The notes under the pieces: generated by a model
Database searches by the model: none
Told to the model about the DNA's origin: nothing
Seen by the model: the letters and a program-made list of their open reading frames with translations, nothing else
In this document: positions 24,768 through 33,832 of the stretch, in pieces
How the letters are laid out: each line of letters begins with the position of its first letter
How positions within the stretch are numbered: position 1 is the first letter of the stretch
NCBI GenBank assembly: GCA_015277795.1
Contig: CP063848.1
Coordinates: 1,054,001 to 1,118,000, forward strand
DNA from: Massilia sp. UMI-21
GTDB taxonomy: Bacteria; Pseudomonadota; Gammaproteobacteria; Burkholderiales; Burkholderiaceae_D
Length of the DNA: 64,000 nucleotides
Reading direction: 5' to 3'
Translations under genes and position numbers: made by a program

Positions 24768-24786
24768 GTTGCCATATTTTGGCAAC
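24768..24786. promoter_or_regulatory. Perfect inverted repeat GTTGCCA-N5-TGGCAAC
   Basis: Seven-base perfect arms around tattt, in the 193-bp gap between the divergent apt and DUF2306-like genes. The geometry suits a dimeric repressor or activator site. I do not recognise the cognate regulator. A minus-strand -10-like GATAAT lies at 24719-24714. Confidence 0.4.
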
Positions 24787-24859
24787 TGGCGACAGCATGC
24801 ACGCCACGGAACGTTTCCGCATGTAGATTGGCTTCTCCTTCACCCGAACCAGGCCGATC

Positions 24860-25519
24860 ATGCGCATCCCGCTGCCGCATCTCCTGAATCTCGCCTTGCA
24901 TATCGGCGCCGGTGCCGCCGCGATCGGCCTGGGCCTGGCGCTGCTGGCGCAGGCCAAGGGCACGGCCGCTCATCGCAAGCAGGGCAGGACCTTTGTTTTA
25001 CTCACCCTGGTCGTGTGCGCCACGGGCGCTATCGGCAGCGCGCTCTTTCGCTTCGTGCCGCTGTTCGCCATACTGACCGTGCTGGTCACTTACCAGTTGC
25101 TGAGCGGCTGGCATGTCGTCTATACACGCGCCGCCGGGCCAAACCGGGTTGACGCGCTGCTGGCGCTGTCCGCCGCGGCATGGGCAATCGGCCTGTTGCC
25201 GGTGCTGCTGTCGCCTGGCGGCATGGCCGGGGCTGCGCCGGCCGTCATCCCCGCCGCGCTCGGCGGGCTCGCCGTCCTGCTCGCCTACGACACGGCGCGC
25301 TGGTGCTTCCCGCGCCACTGGCACGCCAGGCTCTGGCGCTACGAGCACATCTACAAGCTGGTGGCCTCGCTGTTCGGAATGCTGTCGGCCGCCGTCGGCA
25401 ACCTGGTCAGGGTCGGGCAGCCCTGGTCGCAGCTGCTGCCCTCGGTGCTGGGCATGATGGTCATCGTCATCTGCATCCGGCGCGATATCCGGGCCCGGGC
25501 CCGCCTGCGCGCTGCTTGA
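24860..25519 (+). CDS. DUF2306-like integral membrane protein
   Basis: 219 residues with about six predicted membrane helices. The first helix LHIGAGAAAIGLGLALLA is followed by AHRKQGRTFV, a His-Arg pattern seen in DUF2306-type proteins, then helices near 50-65, 68-85, 105-125, 130-150 and 185-205. The C terminus is rich in Arg. The function is unknown. It is divergent from apt and convergent with the SirB2-like gene. The family assignment is tentative. Confidence 0.55.
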   Translation: MRIPLPHLLNLALHIGAGAAAIGLGLALLAQAKGTAAHRKQGRTFVLLTLVVCATGAIGSALFRFVPLFAILTVLVTYQLLSGWHVVYTRAAGPNRVDALLALSAAAWAIGLLPVLLSPGGMAGAAPAVIPAALGGLAVLLAYDTARWCFPRHWHARLWRYEHIYKLVASLFGMLSAAVGNLVRVGQPWSQLLPSVLGMMVIVICIRRDIRARARLRAA

Positions 25520-25530
25520 TCGCCGCCCGA

Positions 25531-25911
25531 CTAGAACAGCACCAGCGGATTCTTGGTCAGCGCCACCGCGACGATGTAGGCGAAGCACAGCAGGGCGCCG
25601 ACAAAGGCCATTGCGCGCGCCTGGCGCGTGCGGCCGCGCTTGAGTGCGACGGCGCCGAGGACGATGTAGGCCACCAATGCGCTCACCTTGGCCGTCAGCC
25701 ACGGCGACTGGCCCGGATACTGTAGGCTCCACACCGCCAGGCCGACCGCGCTGGCCAGCAGCAGGGTGTCGATGACGTGCGGGACGATCCTGACCCAGCG
25801 CTGCTGCAGGCGCGGCGAGGCGCGCAGCATCCAGATGCCGCGGACCAGGAACAGCAGGCCGCTCAGGGCGGCGAAAGTGATGTGCAGGTGCTTGAGGGCG
25901 ATGTAGGGCAT
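25531..25911 (-). CDS. SirB2 family membrane protein
   Basis: 126 residues, four membrane helices. The opening YIALKHLHITFAALSGLLFLVRG and the middle VPHVIDTLLLASAVGLAVW are typical of SirB2 (Pfam SirB). Proteins of this family are common next to core genes in beta- and gammaproteobacteria, but no biochemical role is established. It lies 37 bp behind nrdJ on the same strand and may be cotranscribed with it. Confidence 0.8.
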   Translation of the reverse strand: MPYIALKHLHITFAALSGLLFLVRGIWMLRASPRLQQRWVRIVPHVIDTLLLASAVGLAVWSLQYPGQSPWLTAKVSALVAYIVLGAVALKRGRTRQARAMAFVGALLCFAYIVAVALTKNPLVLF

Positions 25912-25948
25912 GGCGGGTCAGCTGAGTTGGCAACCCGCGCAGTATGCC

Positions 25949-28468
25949 TCAGCCGCACTCTCCGACATAGTGGCATTCGTCGCAGCGGGTGCAGCCGTCG
26001 ACCTTGCGCAGCGCGCGCGCCCCGCATTCCGGGCACTTGGCGCCGCTGGCGGCGGGCAGGGCGGCGGACGCGAGGGGCGCCTGCGGCCCGGCTTCCTGGG
26101 CCATGCCGTCGCCGGCTTGCGCACGTCGCGACGCAAACCTGCGCGCCAGCTCCGGCACCGCCACCTGGTTGCCCCAGGCGTCGAGGAAGCCGCGCCGGAT
26201 CAGCACGCGCTGCAGCATGAAGGCGATCGCCGCCACTTCCGAGTCGTGGTAGACCGGCACCTGCGTGCCGTCCTCGCGCGTGAGGAAGCCGCAGCGCACC
26301 GGGCCTTTTTCCCAGACCACGTCGCGCATGTCGGCCAGCGCCCGCGCGATCGGGCCGCCGGCGCGCGCCACCATCGACAGCAGGCGCATCGAGGCCGTGA
26401 TCCACTGCTGGCCGCCGGTGCGCTGGTTCGAGGGCATGAAGAATTCGAAGGGCCGCTCGACGACGAGCTTGCGGCCTTCGTGGACGCCCTCGGCGCGGAT
26501 GAAGCTCACGGTGAGATAGGCGGTCTTGCGGCCTTCCTGGGTCGAATACTCGATTTTCGAGGTCACCGATTCGAGCTCGCCCAGCGGACGGCGCTCGAAG
26601 CGCTTGCGCAGCGGATCGTCGTCGGGGCCGGCGTCGGGCAAAGTAGCCGGCAAGGCAGCGGGCAATGCAGCGGGCGATGCATCGGGCGCGGTGGACAGCA
26701 CGCTGCCCAGCACCATGTTCGGCCGGTAGGTCGCCAGTCCTTTCAGGCCGGCCTGCCAGGCCTGGGTGTACAGGTCGCGGAAATCCTCGAACGGATAGTC
26801 GGCCGGCACGTTGACGGTCTTCGAGATCGCGGTGTCGATGAAGGGCTGCACCGCCTGCACCATGCGCAGGTGGTCGAGCGCGCGCATCTCGAGCGCGGTG
26901 ACGAATGGCGGCGGCAGCTGGTCCGTGGCGTGGCCCATCCGGCGATACAGGCGCCAGGCATGGTCTTCCACATCGTAGCTGCGCATCGACCCGTCGGCCA
27001 TGCGCTTCTTGCGTTGGTAGGTCCAGGAATAGGCTGGTTCGATGCCGTTCGAGGCATTGTCGGCGAAGGCCAGCGAGATGGTGCCGGTCGGCGCGATCGA
27101 CAGCAGGTGCGAGTTGCGGATGCCGAACTTGCGGATCGCTTCGCGCAGCCAATCCGGCAGGCGTTGCACGAACTGGCCGTCCAGGTAGCGGTCGGCGTCG
27201 AACAGCGGGAACGGGCCTTTCTCGCAGGCCAGCGCGACCGAGGTGGCGTAGGCGGCGTCGCGCAGGGTCTCGGCGATGCGCGCGGCCATGGCGCGCCCGG
27301 CCTCGGAATCGTAGCGCAGGCCCAGCATGACCAGGGCGCTGCCCAGTCCCAGGAAGCCGAGGCCGATGCGGCGCTTGGCCGCGGACTCGGCGGCCTGCTG
27401 CGGCAGCGGCCATTCGGTCGCGTCCAGCACCAGGTCGAGCATGCGCACGCCGAGCGCGGCCACCTCGCACATGCGCTCGAAATCGAAGGAGGGCGCGGCG
27501 CCGAAGGGATCGATCACGAAGGCGGTGAGGTTGAGCGAGCCGAGGTCGCAGCAGCCATAATCCGGCAGCGGCTGCTCGCCGCAGGGATTGGTGGCGCGCA
27601 GTTCTTCGGCGTACCAGAGGTTGTTCTCCGCGTTCATGCGGTCGACGAACAGCACGCCCGGTTCGGCGTGGTCGTAGGTCGAGGCGATGATCTTGTCCCA
27701 CAGGGCGCGGGCGCGTACCTGGCGGTAGACCCACAGGCCATCCTCGCGCCGGTAAGCGCCGGCCTCCTCGTCGCCCGGTTCGGCGCGGTGCACCAGCGCG
27801 AACGGGGCGTCGTCCTGCACCGCCTGCATGAAGGCGTCGGTGACGCCGACCGAGATGTTGAAGTTGGTGAGTCCGCCTTCGTCCTTGGCGGCGACGAAGC
27901 GCTCGATGTCGGGGTGGTCGATGCGCAGCACGCCCATCTGGGCGCCGCGCCGGGCGCCGGCCGACTCCACCGTGCGGCACGAGGCGTCGAACACTTCCAT
28001 GTACGAGACCGGGCCCGAGGCCCGCGAGCGGGTGCCGTGGACCTTGCTGCCCATCGGGCGGATCGCGCTGAAGTCGTAGCCCACGCCGCCGCCGCGGCGC
28101 ATGGTCTCGGCGGATTCGAGCAGGGCGGTATAGATGCCGGGAAGGCCGTCGTCGCTGCCGGAAATGGAATCGCCCACCGGCTGCACGAAGCAGTTGATCA
28201 GGGTGGCCTGCAGCCCCAGGCCGGCCGCCGAGTTGATGCGCCCGGCAGGCACGAAGCCGTGTTCCTGGGCCCACAGGAAGCGCGCTTCCATCTCGGCGCG
28301 ATCCTCTTCTGGTTCGCGCGCCGCCAGCGCCCGCGCCACCCGCCGGCGCACATCGAGGATGCTGCTTTCCTCGCCCTTGGCGTACTTTTCGCGCAGGACG
28401 TCGAGCGAAACCTCTTGCGGCGCCGGCGCTGGCACCGGCGCGGCGCCGGACGGCTCGACGGCATTCAT
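25949..28468 (-). CDS. nrdJ: Adenosylcobalamin-dependent (class II) ribonucleoside reductase
   Basis: 839 residues. Class II features are INCFVQP (Cys93 of the redox pair), [15 protein letters not shown], the radical-site block [21 protein letters not shown] (Asn294, Cys296, Glu298) and [12 protein letters not shown]. The C terminus is a zinc-ribbon-like tail with CPECG and CTRCDEC. It reduces ribonucleotides using coenzyme B12 and needs no oxygen, which suggests DNA precursor supply when oxygen is low. A short Ala/Pro-rich insertion lies near residues 605-625. No cobalamin riboswitch is visible in the 36-bp gap before it. It follows ubiK on the same strand. Confidence 0.93.
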   Translation of the reverse strand: MNAVEPSGAAPVPAPAPQEVSLDVLREKYAKGEESSILDVRRRVARALAAREPEEDRAEMEARFLWAQEHGFVPAGRINSAAGLGLQATLINCFVQPVGDSISGSDDGLPGIYTALLESAETMRRGGGVGYDFSAIRPMGSKVHGTRSRASGPVSYMEVFDASCRTVESAGARRGAQMGVLRIDHPDIERFVAAKDEGGLTNFNISVGVTDAFMQAVQDDAPFALVHRAEPGDEEAGAYRREDGLWVYRQVRARALWDKIIASTYDHAEPGVLFVDRMNAENNLWYAEELRATNPCGEQPLPDYGCCDLGSLNLTAFVIDPFGAAPSFDFERMCEVAALGVRMLDLVLDATEWPLPQQAAESAAKRRIGLGFLGLGSALVMLGLRYDSEAGRAMAARIAETLRDAAYATSVALACEKGPFPLFDADRYLDGQFVQRLPDWLREAIRKFGIRNSHLLSIAPTGTISLAFADNASNGIEPAYSWTYQRKKRMADGSMRSYDVEDHAWRLYRRMGHATDQLPPPFVTALEMRALDHLRMVQAVQPFIDTAISKTVNVPADYPFEDFRDLYTQAWQAGLKGLATYRPNMVLGSVLSTAPDASPAALPAALPATLPDAGPDDDPLRKRFERRPLGELESVTSKIEYSTQEGRKTAYLTVSFIRAEGVHEGRKLVVERPFEFFMPSNQRTGGQQWITASMRLLSMVARAGGPIARALADMRDVVWEKGPVRCGFLTREDGTQVPVYHDSEVAAIAFMLQRVLIRRGFLDAWGNQVAVPELARRFASRRAQAGDGMAQEAGPQAPLASAALPAASGAKCPECGARALRKVDGCTRCDECHYVGECG

Positions 28469-28504
28469 GGCGCGCTGCGCTCCTGCATGAATGCCGGCCG
28501 CATG

Positions 28505-28858
28505 TCAGTCCTTGTCGATGATGACGTGCGGCGCGGCCGGATCGGTGGCGCCGGGCAGCGGTTCGCTGGACGCGGCGCTTGCGGACGCCGCGGTGGCGGG
28601 GGCGGTCGTGGAGGCGCTGCTCGCCTGACCGGCGAGGCGCGCTTCCAGTTCCACCACGCGCAGTTCGAGCGCTTCGAGCTTGGCGCGAGTCTTGGCCAGC
28701 ACCTGGGCCTGGATGTCGAACTCTTCGCGGGTGACCAGGTCGAGCTTGGAGAAGCCCTGGGTCATCATCGCCTTGACGTTGCGCTCGATGTCCTTGGCCG
28801 GGCCACTTTCCATTGCCTGGTTGATCTTGCCCTGGATGTCGTTGAAGAAGCTGTTCAT
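28505..28858 (-). CDS. ubiK: Ubiquinone biosynthesis accessory factor UbiK (BMFP domain)
   Basis: About 117 residues. The N-terminal part (NSFFNDIQGKINQAMESGP, then DIERNVKAMMTQGFSKLDLVTREEFD) and the coiled-coil LAKTRAKLEALELRVVELEARL match UbiK/YqiC. It forms a trimer that helps the Ubi complex under aerobic conditions. The tail is Ala/Ser-rich and looks disordered. Start: AAGGAA touches the ATG at 28864 but is correctly spaced from ATG 28858, so the shorter form is preferred. Confidence 0.85.
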   Translation of the reverse strand: MNSFFNDIQGKINQAMESGPAKDIERNVKAMMTQGFSKLDLVTREEFDIQAQVLAKTRAKLEALELRVVELEARLAGQASSASTTAPATAASASAASSEPLPGATDPAAPHVIIDKD

Positions 28859-28885
28859 GTCCATTTCCTTTCAGACGGATCGCAC

Positions 28886-28902
28886 TGCACCACGACGGTG
28901 CG
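28886..28902 (+). promoter_or_regulatory. NtrC-like enhancer site
   Basis: TGCACC-N5-GGTGCG differs by one base from the NtrC consensus TGCACC-N5-GGTGCA. It lies about 135 bp upstream of the -24 element of the sigma-54 promoter, a usual distance. A perfect palindrome ccgtgcgcacgg at 28941-28952 may be another protein site. Confidence 0.55.
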
Positions 28903-29035
28903 CGCTTATCCGCTTTGGTGCGCGGCGCAGCGGCGAATGGCCGTGCGCACGGGTTTCCCGGGTTATTCGAATCGCAAATGGGGCGGATGGCTGAGAAAAC
29001 AAGCCGCTATCACCCACTCCACGCGTTTTTTGGGC

Positions 29036-29051
29036 TGGCACGCATCCTGCT
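29036..29051 (+). promoter_or_regulatory. Sigma-54 (-24/-12) promoter of the porin-glnK-amtB unit
   Basis: TGGCACG-N4-CTGCT matches the RpoN consensus TGGCACG-N4-TTGCW except for one base; GG (29037-29038) and GC (29049-29050) are correctly spaced. A second, weaker match with the same spacing (TGGCAGG-N4-TAGCA) lies at 29059-29074. The porin start codon is about 75 bp downstream. Confidence 0.75.
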
Positions 29052-29138
29052 AAAGAGTTGGCAGGCGTGTAGCAAACAAGATTGTAAACCGCAACAGCCC
29101 GGTCCCACGCCTGGCTTGTTGAATATAAGGGGAATGTC

Positions 29139-29885
29139 ATGAAGTGCAACACCAATGCAGCAGTAGTCAGCCTGGCCCTCCTGGCCTTCTCGTCAATCCC
29201 TGCCTTTGCGCAGGACGCTGCCCATGGGGAAGCTGCTGAGCACCAGATCAGCTACAACGCCGCCATTACCAGCGACTACCGTTACCGCGGCCTGTCGCAA
29301 ACCCGCCTGGACCCGGCGCTGCAGGGCGGCGTCGACTACGTGCACGGCCCGACCGGCCTGTACGTGGGCACCTGGCTGTCCACCATCAAGTGGACCAAGG
29401 ATCTCGGCGGCGACGGCAACATCGAATGGGACGTCTACGGCGGCAAGCGCGGCCAGTTGAGCGAAAACCTCACGTATGACGTCGGCGGCCTGTACTACTG
29501 GTATCCGTCAAACCACCTGAGCCCCAGCGCCAACACCTTCGAACTGTACGCGCGCCTTGGCTTCGGTCCGGCCTACGTCAAGTATTCGCATTCGACCACC
29601 AACCTGTTCGGCACCGCCAACAGCAAGCGCAGCGGCTACCTGGACCTGGGCGCCGACATCGACCTCTACGAGGGCCTGGTCCTGAACCTGCACGCCGGGC
29701 GCCAGGAAGTGAACAACAACGGCGCGTTCTCGTACACCGACTACAAGCTCGGTCTGACCAAGGACCTGGGCATGGCCACCGTGTCGCTGGCCTGGATCAA
29801 GGGCAATACCACGGCCTACCTGAGCCCGGAAGGGAAAAACCTGGGCAAGTCGGCAGCCGTGCTGAGCCTGTCCAAAACTTTCTAA
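29139..29885 (+). CDS. TorF family putative porin
   Basis: 248 residues. The signal peptide ends at AFAQ (about residue 25). The mature protein opens with ISYNAAITSDYRYRGLSQT, the hallmark of the TorF/Gcw_chp (TIGR02001) family. Alternating hydrophobic and polar residues and a terminal Phe (SLSKTF) indicate an outer-membrane beta-barrel. AAGGGGA stands upstream of ATG 29139. It is the first gene of a unit with glnK (18 bp gap) and amtB (11 bp gap) behind a sigma-54 promoter. This suggests expression during nitrogen limitation and possibly entry of small nitrogen compounds through the outer membrane. That role is inference. Confidence 0.85.
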   Translation: MKCNTNAAVVSLALLAFSSIPAFAQDAAHGEAAEHQISYNAAITSDYRYRGLSQTRLDPALQGGVDYVHGPTGLYVGTWLSTIKWTKDLGGDGNIEWDVYGGKRGQLSENLTYDVGGLYYWYPSNHLSPSANTFELYARLGFGPAYVKYSHSTTNLFGTANSKRSGYLDLGADIDLYEGLVLNLHAGRQEVNNNGAFSYTDYKLGLTKDLGMATVSLAWIKGNTTAYLSPEGKNLGKSAAVLSLSKTF

Positions 29886-29891
29886 GAATAA

Positions 29892-30242
<351 letters not shown>

Positions 30243-30253
30243 GGGGAACACTG

Positions 30254-31654
30254 ATGAAGCATACCGTTACCAAAGTCCTGTCCGGCCTGGCCGCCGCCAG
30301 CCTGGCGCTGCCGGCGCTCGCCGCGCCCAGCATCAACAAGGGCGACACCGCGTGGATGTTCGTCGCCACGCTGCTGGTCATCATGATGGCGATCCCGGGC
30401 CTGGCCCTGTTCTACGGCGGCCTGGTGCGCGCCAAGAACATGCTGTCGGTGCTGATGCAGGTGTTCATGGTGTTCTCGCTGATCATCGTCCTGTGGTGCC
30501 TGTACGGCTATTCGCTGGCCTTCACCCAGGGCAATGCCTTCATCGGCGGCTTCGACCGCGCCTTCCTGAACGGCATCTACGATGCCGCGACCGGCAGCTT
30601 CAGCCAGGCCGCCACCTTCAGCAAGGAGACCATGATCCCCGAGTTCATCTTCGTCGCCTTCCAGGGCACCTTCGCCGCCATCACCTGCGGCCTGATCGTC
30701 GGCGCCTTCGCCGAGCGCGTGCGCTTCTCGGCGGTGCTGCTGTTCGTGGTGCTGTGGTTCACCTTCGGCTACCTGCCGGTGGCGCACATGGTCTGGTTCT
30801 GGGCCGGCCCCGACGCCATCCTTGATGCCGCCACCCTGGCCACCGTCACCGAGGGCGCCGGCTTCCTGTGGCAAAAAGGCGCGCTCGACTTTGCCGGCGG
30901 CACCGTGGTGCACATCAACGCGGCCGTGGCCGGCCTGGTCGGCGCCTACATGATCGGCAAGCGCATCGGCCTGGGCCGCGAATCGATGGCCCCGCACTCG
31001 CTGACCATGACCATGATCGGCGCCTCGCTGCTGTGGGTGGGCTGGTTCGGCTTCAACGCCGGCTCGGCGCTGGAAGCGGGCGACGTGGCGGCGCTGGCCT
31101 TCATCAACACCCTGCTGGCGACCGCCGCGGCGGCCGTGTCGTGGATGCTGGGCGAGTGGGTCGTCAAGGGCAAGCCTTCGCTGCTGGGCGCCGTCTCGGG
31201 CGCAGTGTCGGGCCTGGTGGCGATCACCCCGGGCTGCGGTTTCGTGGGGCCGATGGGCGCGCTGGTGATGGGCCTGCTGGCAGGCGTCATCTGCCTGTGG
31301 GGCGTGACCGGCCTGAAGCGCCTGCTGGGCGCCGACGACTCGCTCGACGTGTTCGGCGTGCACGGCGTGGGCGGCATCCTGGGCGCGCTGCTGACCGGCG
31401 TGTTCGCCGCGCCGCAACTGGGCGGGCAGGGCATCTGGGACTACATCGCCAACAAGGGCGCGCCGGACTACTCGATCGCCGGCCAGGTCTGGGTGCAGGC
31501 CCAGGCGGTCGGCATCACCATCGTGTGGTCGGCGCTGGTGGCCTTCCTCGCCTTCAAGCTGGTGGATGTGGTGATCGGACTGCGCGTGCCGGCGGACCAG
31601 GAACGCGAGGGGCTGGACATCACCAGCCACGGTGAGTCGGCCTACCACGCATAA
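30254..31654 (+). CDS. amtB: Ammonium transporter AmtB
   Basis: 466 residues. A cleavable signal (LPALAAPS) is followed by eleven hydrophobic helices. Diagnostic blocks are DTAWMFVATLLVIMMAIPGL, FYGGLVRAKN, FQGTFAAIT, and the twin pore histidines in GGTVVHINAAVAG and VFGVHGVGGILG. It conducts ammonium across the inner membrane as a trimer and is regulated by GlnK from the adjacent gene. A terminator follows 20 bp after the stop, so the unit is porin-glnK-amtB. Confidence 0.96.
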   Translation: MKHTVTKVLSGLAAASLALPALAAPSINKGDTAWMFVATLLVIMMAIPGLALFYGGLVRAKNMLSVLMQVFMVFSLIIVLWCLYGYSLAFTQGNAFIGGFDRAFLNGIYDAATGSFSQAATFSKETMIPEFIFVAFQGTFAAITCGLIVGAFAERVRFSAVLLFVVLWFTFGYLPVAHMVWFWAGPDAILDAATLATVTEGAGFLWQKGALDFAGGTVVHINAAVAGLVGAYMIGKRIGLGRESMAPHSLTMTMIGASLLWVGWFGFNAGSALEAGDVAALAFINTLLATAAAAVSWMLGEWVVKGKPSLLGAVSGAVSGLVAITPGCGFVGPMGALVMGLLAGVICLWGVTGLKRLLGADDSLDVFGVHGVGGILGALLTGVFAAPQLGGQGIWDYIANKGAPDYSIAGQVWVQAQAVGITIVWSALVAFLAFKLVDVVIGLRVPADQEREGLDITSHGESAYHA

Positions 31655-31673
31655 ACGCCCCCTGTTGCGGCAA

Positions 31674-31696
31674 ACGGCGCCTTTGGCGCCGTTTTT
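31674..31696 (+). terminator. Terminator of the porin-glnK-amtB unit
   Basis: acggcgcc (31674-31681), loop ttt, ggcgccgt (31685-31692), then a five-T run. It directly follows amtB. Confidence 0.9.
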
Positions 31697-31733
31697 GCGT
31701 TTATGGCAAGTATTCGGACTTTAAACAAGGATA

Positions 31734-31763
31734 TTCGTCCATATATGAGGCTACCGATATAAT
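31734..31763 (+). promoter_or_regulatory. Candidate gshA promoter
   Basis: A perfect -10 TATAAT (31758-31763) lies 31 bp upstream of the gshA ATG. The -35 is weak (TTCGTC, 18-bp spacer). AGGA near 31781 is the ribosome binding site. Confidence 0.5.
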
Positions 31764-31794
31764 TCGAATAAGCCACCACTAGGACGTCCACACC

Positions 31795-33096
31795 ATGGTT
31801 CCGCACCTCGCCACCGCCCTGACCGGTCCCCTCCTGGACCTGGAGAAGAAAATCCTCGAAGCCACGCCCGCCATCGAGCGCTGGTTCCGCCTCGAGTGGC
31901 AGGAGCATACGCCGCCGTTCTACTGCTCGGTGGACCTGCGCAATGCCGGCTACAAGCTGGCCCCGGTCGACACCAACCTGTTCCCGGGCGGCTTCAACAA
32001 CCTGTCCACCGAAATGCTGCCGCTGGCGGTGCAGGCCGCCATGGCCGCGATCGACAAGTACTGCCCGGATGCGCGCAACCTGCTCATGATTCCGGAAACG
32101 CACACGCGCAATCCGATGTATCTGCAGAACGTGGCGCGCCTGATGCAGATCTTCCGCCAGACCGGCCTGCACGTGCGCCTCGGCTCGCTGTCGCCGGAGG
32201 TCACCCAGCCGACGCCGCTGGCGCTGCCAGACGGCAACATGCTGGTGGTCGAGCCGCTGGTGCGCTCGTCCAACGGCCGCCGCGTCGGCCTGGCCGATTT
32301 CGATCCCTGCACCATCCTGCTGAACAATGATTTGTCGAGCGGGATTCCGGCTATCCTGGAAAACATCCACGAGCAGTCGCTGCTGCCGCCGCTGCACGCG
32401 GGCTGGGCGCTGCGTCGCAAGAGCAACCATTTCAAGGCCTTCGACGAAGTGGCCAAGAAGTTCGGCAAGCTGATCGACATCGATCCGTGGCTGGTCAATC
32501 CCTTGCACAGCAAGGTCGGCGAGATCGACCTGCAGCAGGACCTCGGCACCGAGCAATTGGCCGATGCGGTGTCGGCGCTGCTCTCGAAGATCAAGAAGAA
32601 GTACAAGGAATACGGCATGAAGGAGCAGAAGCCCTTCGTGATCGTCAAGCCGGACGCCGGCACCTATGGCATGGGCGTGATGACCGTGAAGGATGCCAGC
32701 GAGGTGCGCGACCTGAGCCGTGTCCAGCGCAACAAGATGACGGTCATCAAGGATGGCGTGGCGATCACCGACATGATCGTGCAGGAAGGCGTGCCGACCT
32801 TCGAATCGATCAATGACGCCGTGGCCGAGCCGGTGGTCTACATGATCGACCGCTACGTGGTGGGCGGCTTCTACCGCGTGCATGCCGAGCGCGGCATCGA
32901 CCAGAACCTGAACGCGCCGGGCTCGCAGTACGTGCCGCTGGCCTTCGCCCAGCAGCATGCGATGCCGGACCTCAAGGCCAAGCCGGGCACGGCGGCGCCG
33001 AACCGGTTCTACGTGTACGGCGTGGTGGCGCGCCTGGGCCTGCTGGCCGCGTCGCTGGAACTCGAGCGCACCGATCCGAATCCGGAAGTGTATTGA
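31795..33096 (+). CDS. gshA: Glutamate-cysteine ligase (proteobacterial GshA of the TIGR02049 type)
   Basis: 433 residues. It matches the glutamate-cysteine ligase form common in betaproteobacteria and acidithiobacilli, not the E. coli GshA fold family. Characteristic stretches are FYCSVDLRNAGYKLAPVDTN, NLFPGGFNNLS, PETHTRNPMY, KPFVIVKPDAGTYGMGVM and the C-terminal NRFYVYGVVARLGLLAAS. It makes gamma-glutamylcysteine from glutamate, cysteine and ATP. gshB, the next enzyme, lies 1.6 kb downstream on the same strand. Two minus-strand genes separate them, so they are linked but not one operon. Confidence 0.88.
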   Translation: MVPHLATALTGPLLDLEKKILEATPAIERWFRLEWQEHTPPFYCSVDLRNAGYKLAPVDTNLFPGGFNNLSTEMLPLAVQAAMAAIDKYCPDARNLLMIPETHTRNPMYLQNVARLMQIFRQTGLHVRLGSLSPEVTQPTPLALPDGNMLVVEPLVRSSNGRRVGLADFDPCTILLNNDLSSGIPAILENIHEQSLLPPLHAGWALRRKSNHFKAFDEVAKKFGKLIDIDPWLVNPLHSKVGEIDLQQDLGTEQLADAVSALLSKIKKKYKEYGMKEQKPFVIVKPDAGTYGMGVMTVKDASEVRDLSRVQRNKMTVIKDGVAITDMIVQEGVPTFESINDAVAEPVVYMIDRYVVGGFYRVHAERGIDQNLNAPGSQYVPLAFAQQHAMPDLKAKPGTAAPNRFYVYGVVARLGLLAASLELERTDPNPEVY

Positions 33097-33118
33097 GCCC
33101 TGGGCGCTGCAGCGGCGC

Positions 33119-33766
33119 TCAGGTGTCGGTGCCGACCGCGTCCCAGTCGTCTTCCTGCTCGTAGCGCGTCATCCAGTTCGCGGCATGGTGCCATTCCAGC
33201 ACCATGCCCGGGTCGATGCCGGGAGGTGGCGCATGGCCGTTCAGCTGGGCATCGCGCACCGCCCAGTGCAGGCGGTAGAGGCGATCCGACCAGTCGAGGA
33301 TCTCGGCCTTGCTGCGCAGGCGCAGCGCCTGGCGCAGCATGGTGGCCTCGCCCAGGTCGTGCGGGTAGAGCGGCAGCACGGCCTCGACGCTCGATGGATG
33401 CAGGGGCAGGGGCAGTTCGTCCACCAGGCCGCCGCACCAGGCCAGGAAGAACATGGCTTCGAGCCGCCACGAGAAACGCACGAGCTCGCGTTCGTCGGGC
33501 GTGTCCGTGAACAGGAAGGCCGCTTCGTCGGCCGACAGCCAGCTGCGCCGTTCGCCTACCGAAAAATAATCCTTGAAATAGGCATTCCGGCGCAGGGTGG
33601 CCCGGCCGACCACGCCCCACAAGGCCACCAGCCGGCGCCACAGCGCGTCTTCCGAACGCAGCCCGACGTCGGGTTCGTCTTCGATCATGGGCAGGAGCGG
33701 GTTGATGGGCACGCCGTGCTCCCGCAACCAGGATTCGCTTGCTGCCCTGCGTGCTTCCGGTGTCAT
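33119..33766 (-). CDS. DUF4272 domain-containing protein
   Basis: About 215 residues, soluble. It starts MTPEARRAASESWLREHG and contains SEDALWRRLVALWGVVGRA, then FSWRLEAMFFLAWCGGLV and a Trp-rich C terminus WSDRLYRLHWAVRDAQLNG. This pattern fits DUF4272, whose function is unknown. ATG 33766 has GGAGAG 6 nt upstream and is preferred over an in-frame start 22 codons earlier. It lies between gshA and gshB on the opposite strand, next to a methyltransferase on the same strand. Confidence 0.65.
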   Translation of the reverse strand: MTPEARRAASESWLREHGVPINPLLPMIEDEPDVGLRSEDALWRRLVALWGVVGRATLRRNAYFKDYFSVGERRSWLSADEAAFLFTDTPDERELVRFSWRLEAMFFLAWCGGLVDELPLPLHPSSVEAVLPLYPHDLGEATMLRQALRLRSKAEILDWSDRLYRLHWAVRDAQLNGHAPPPGIDPGMVLEWHHAANWMTRYEQEDDWDAVGTDT

Positions 33767-33832
33767 GTCACTCTCCGCAAAAGGTTTGCAGGACAATAAC
33801 ATCAGCGCCGGACGGCGAGCGCGAGCCAGCAC

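Noticed and set aside
25910-29053. 1,047-codon plus-strand ORF opposite nrdJ and ubiK
   Set aside because: It is antisense to well-supported genes and has the composition of a shadow frame.
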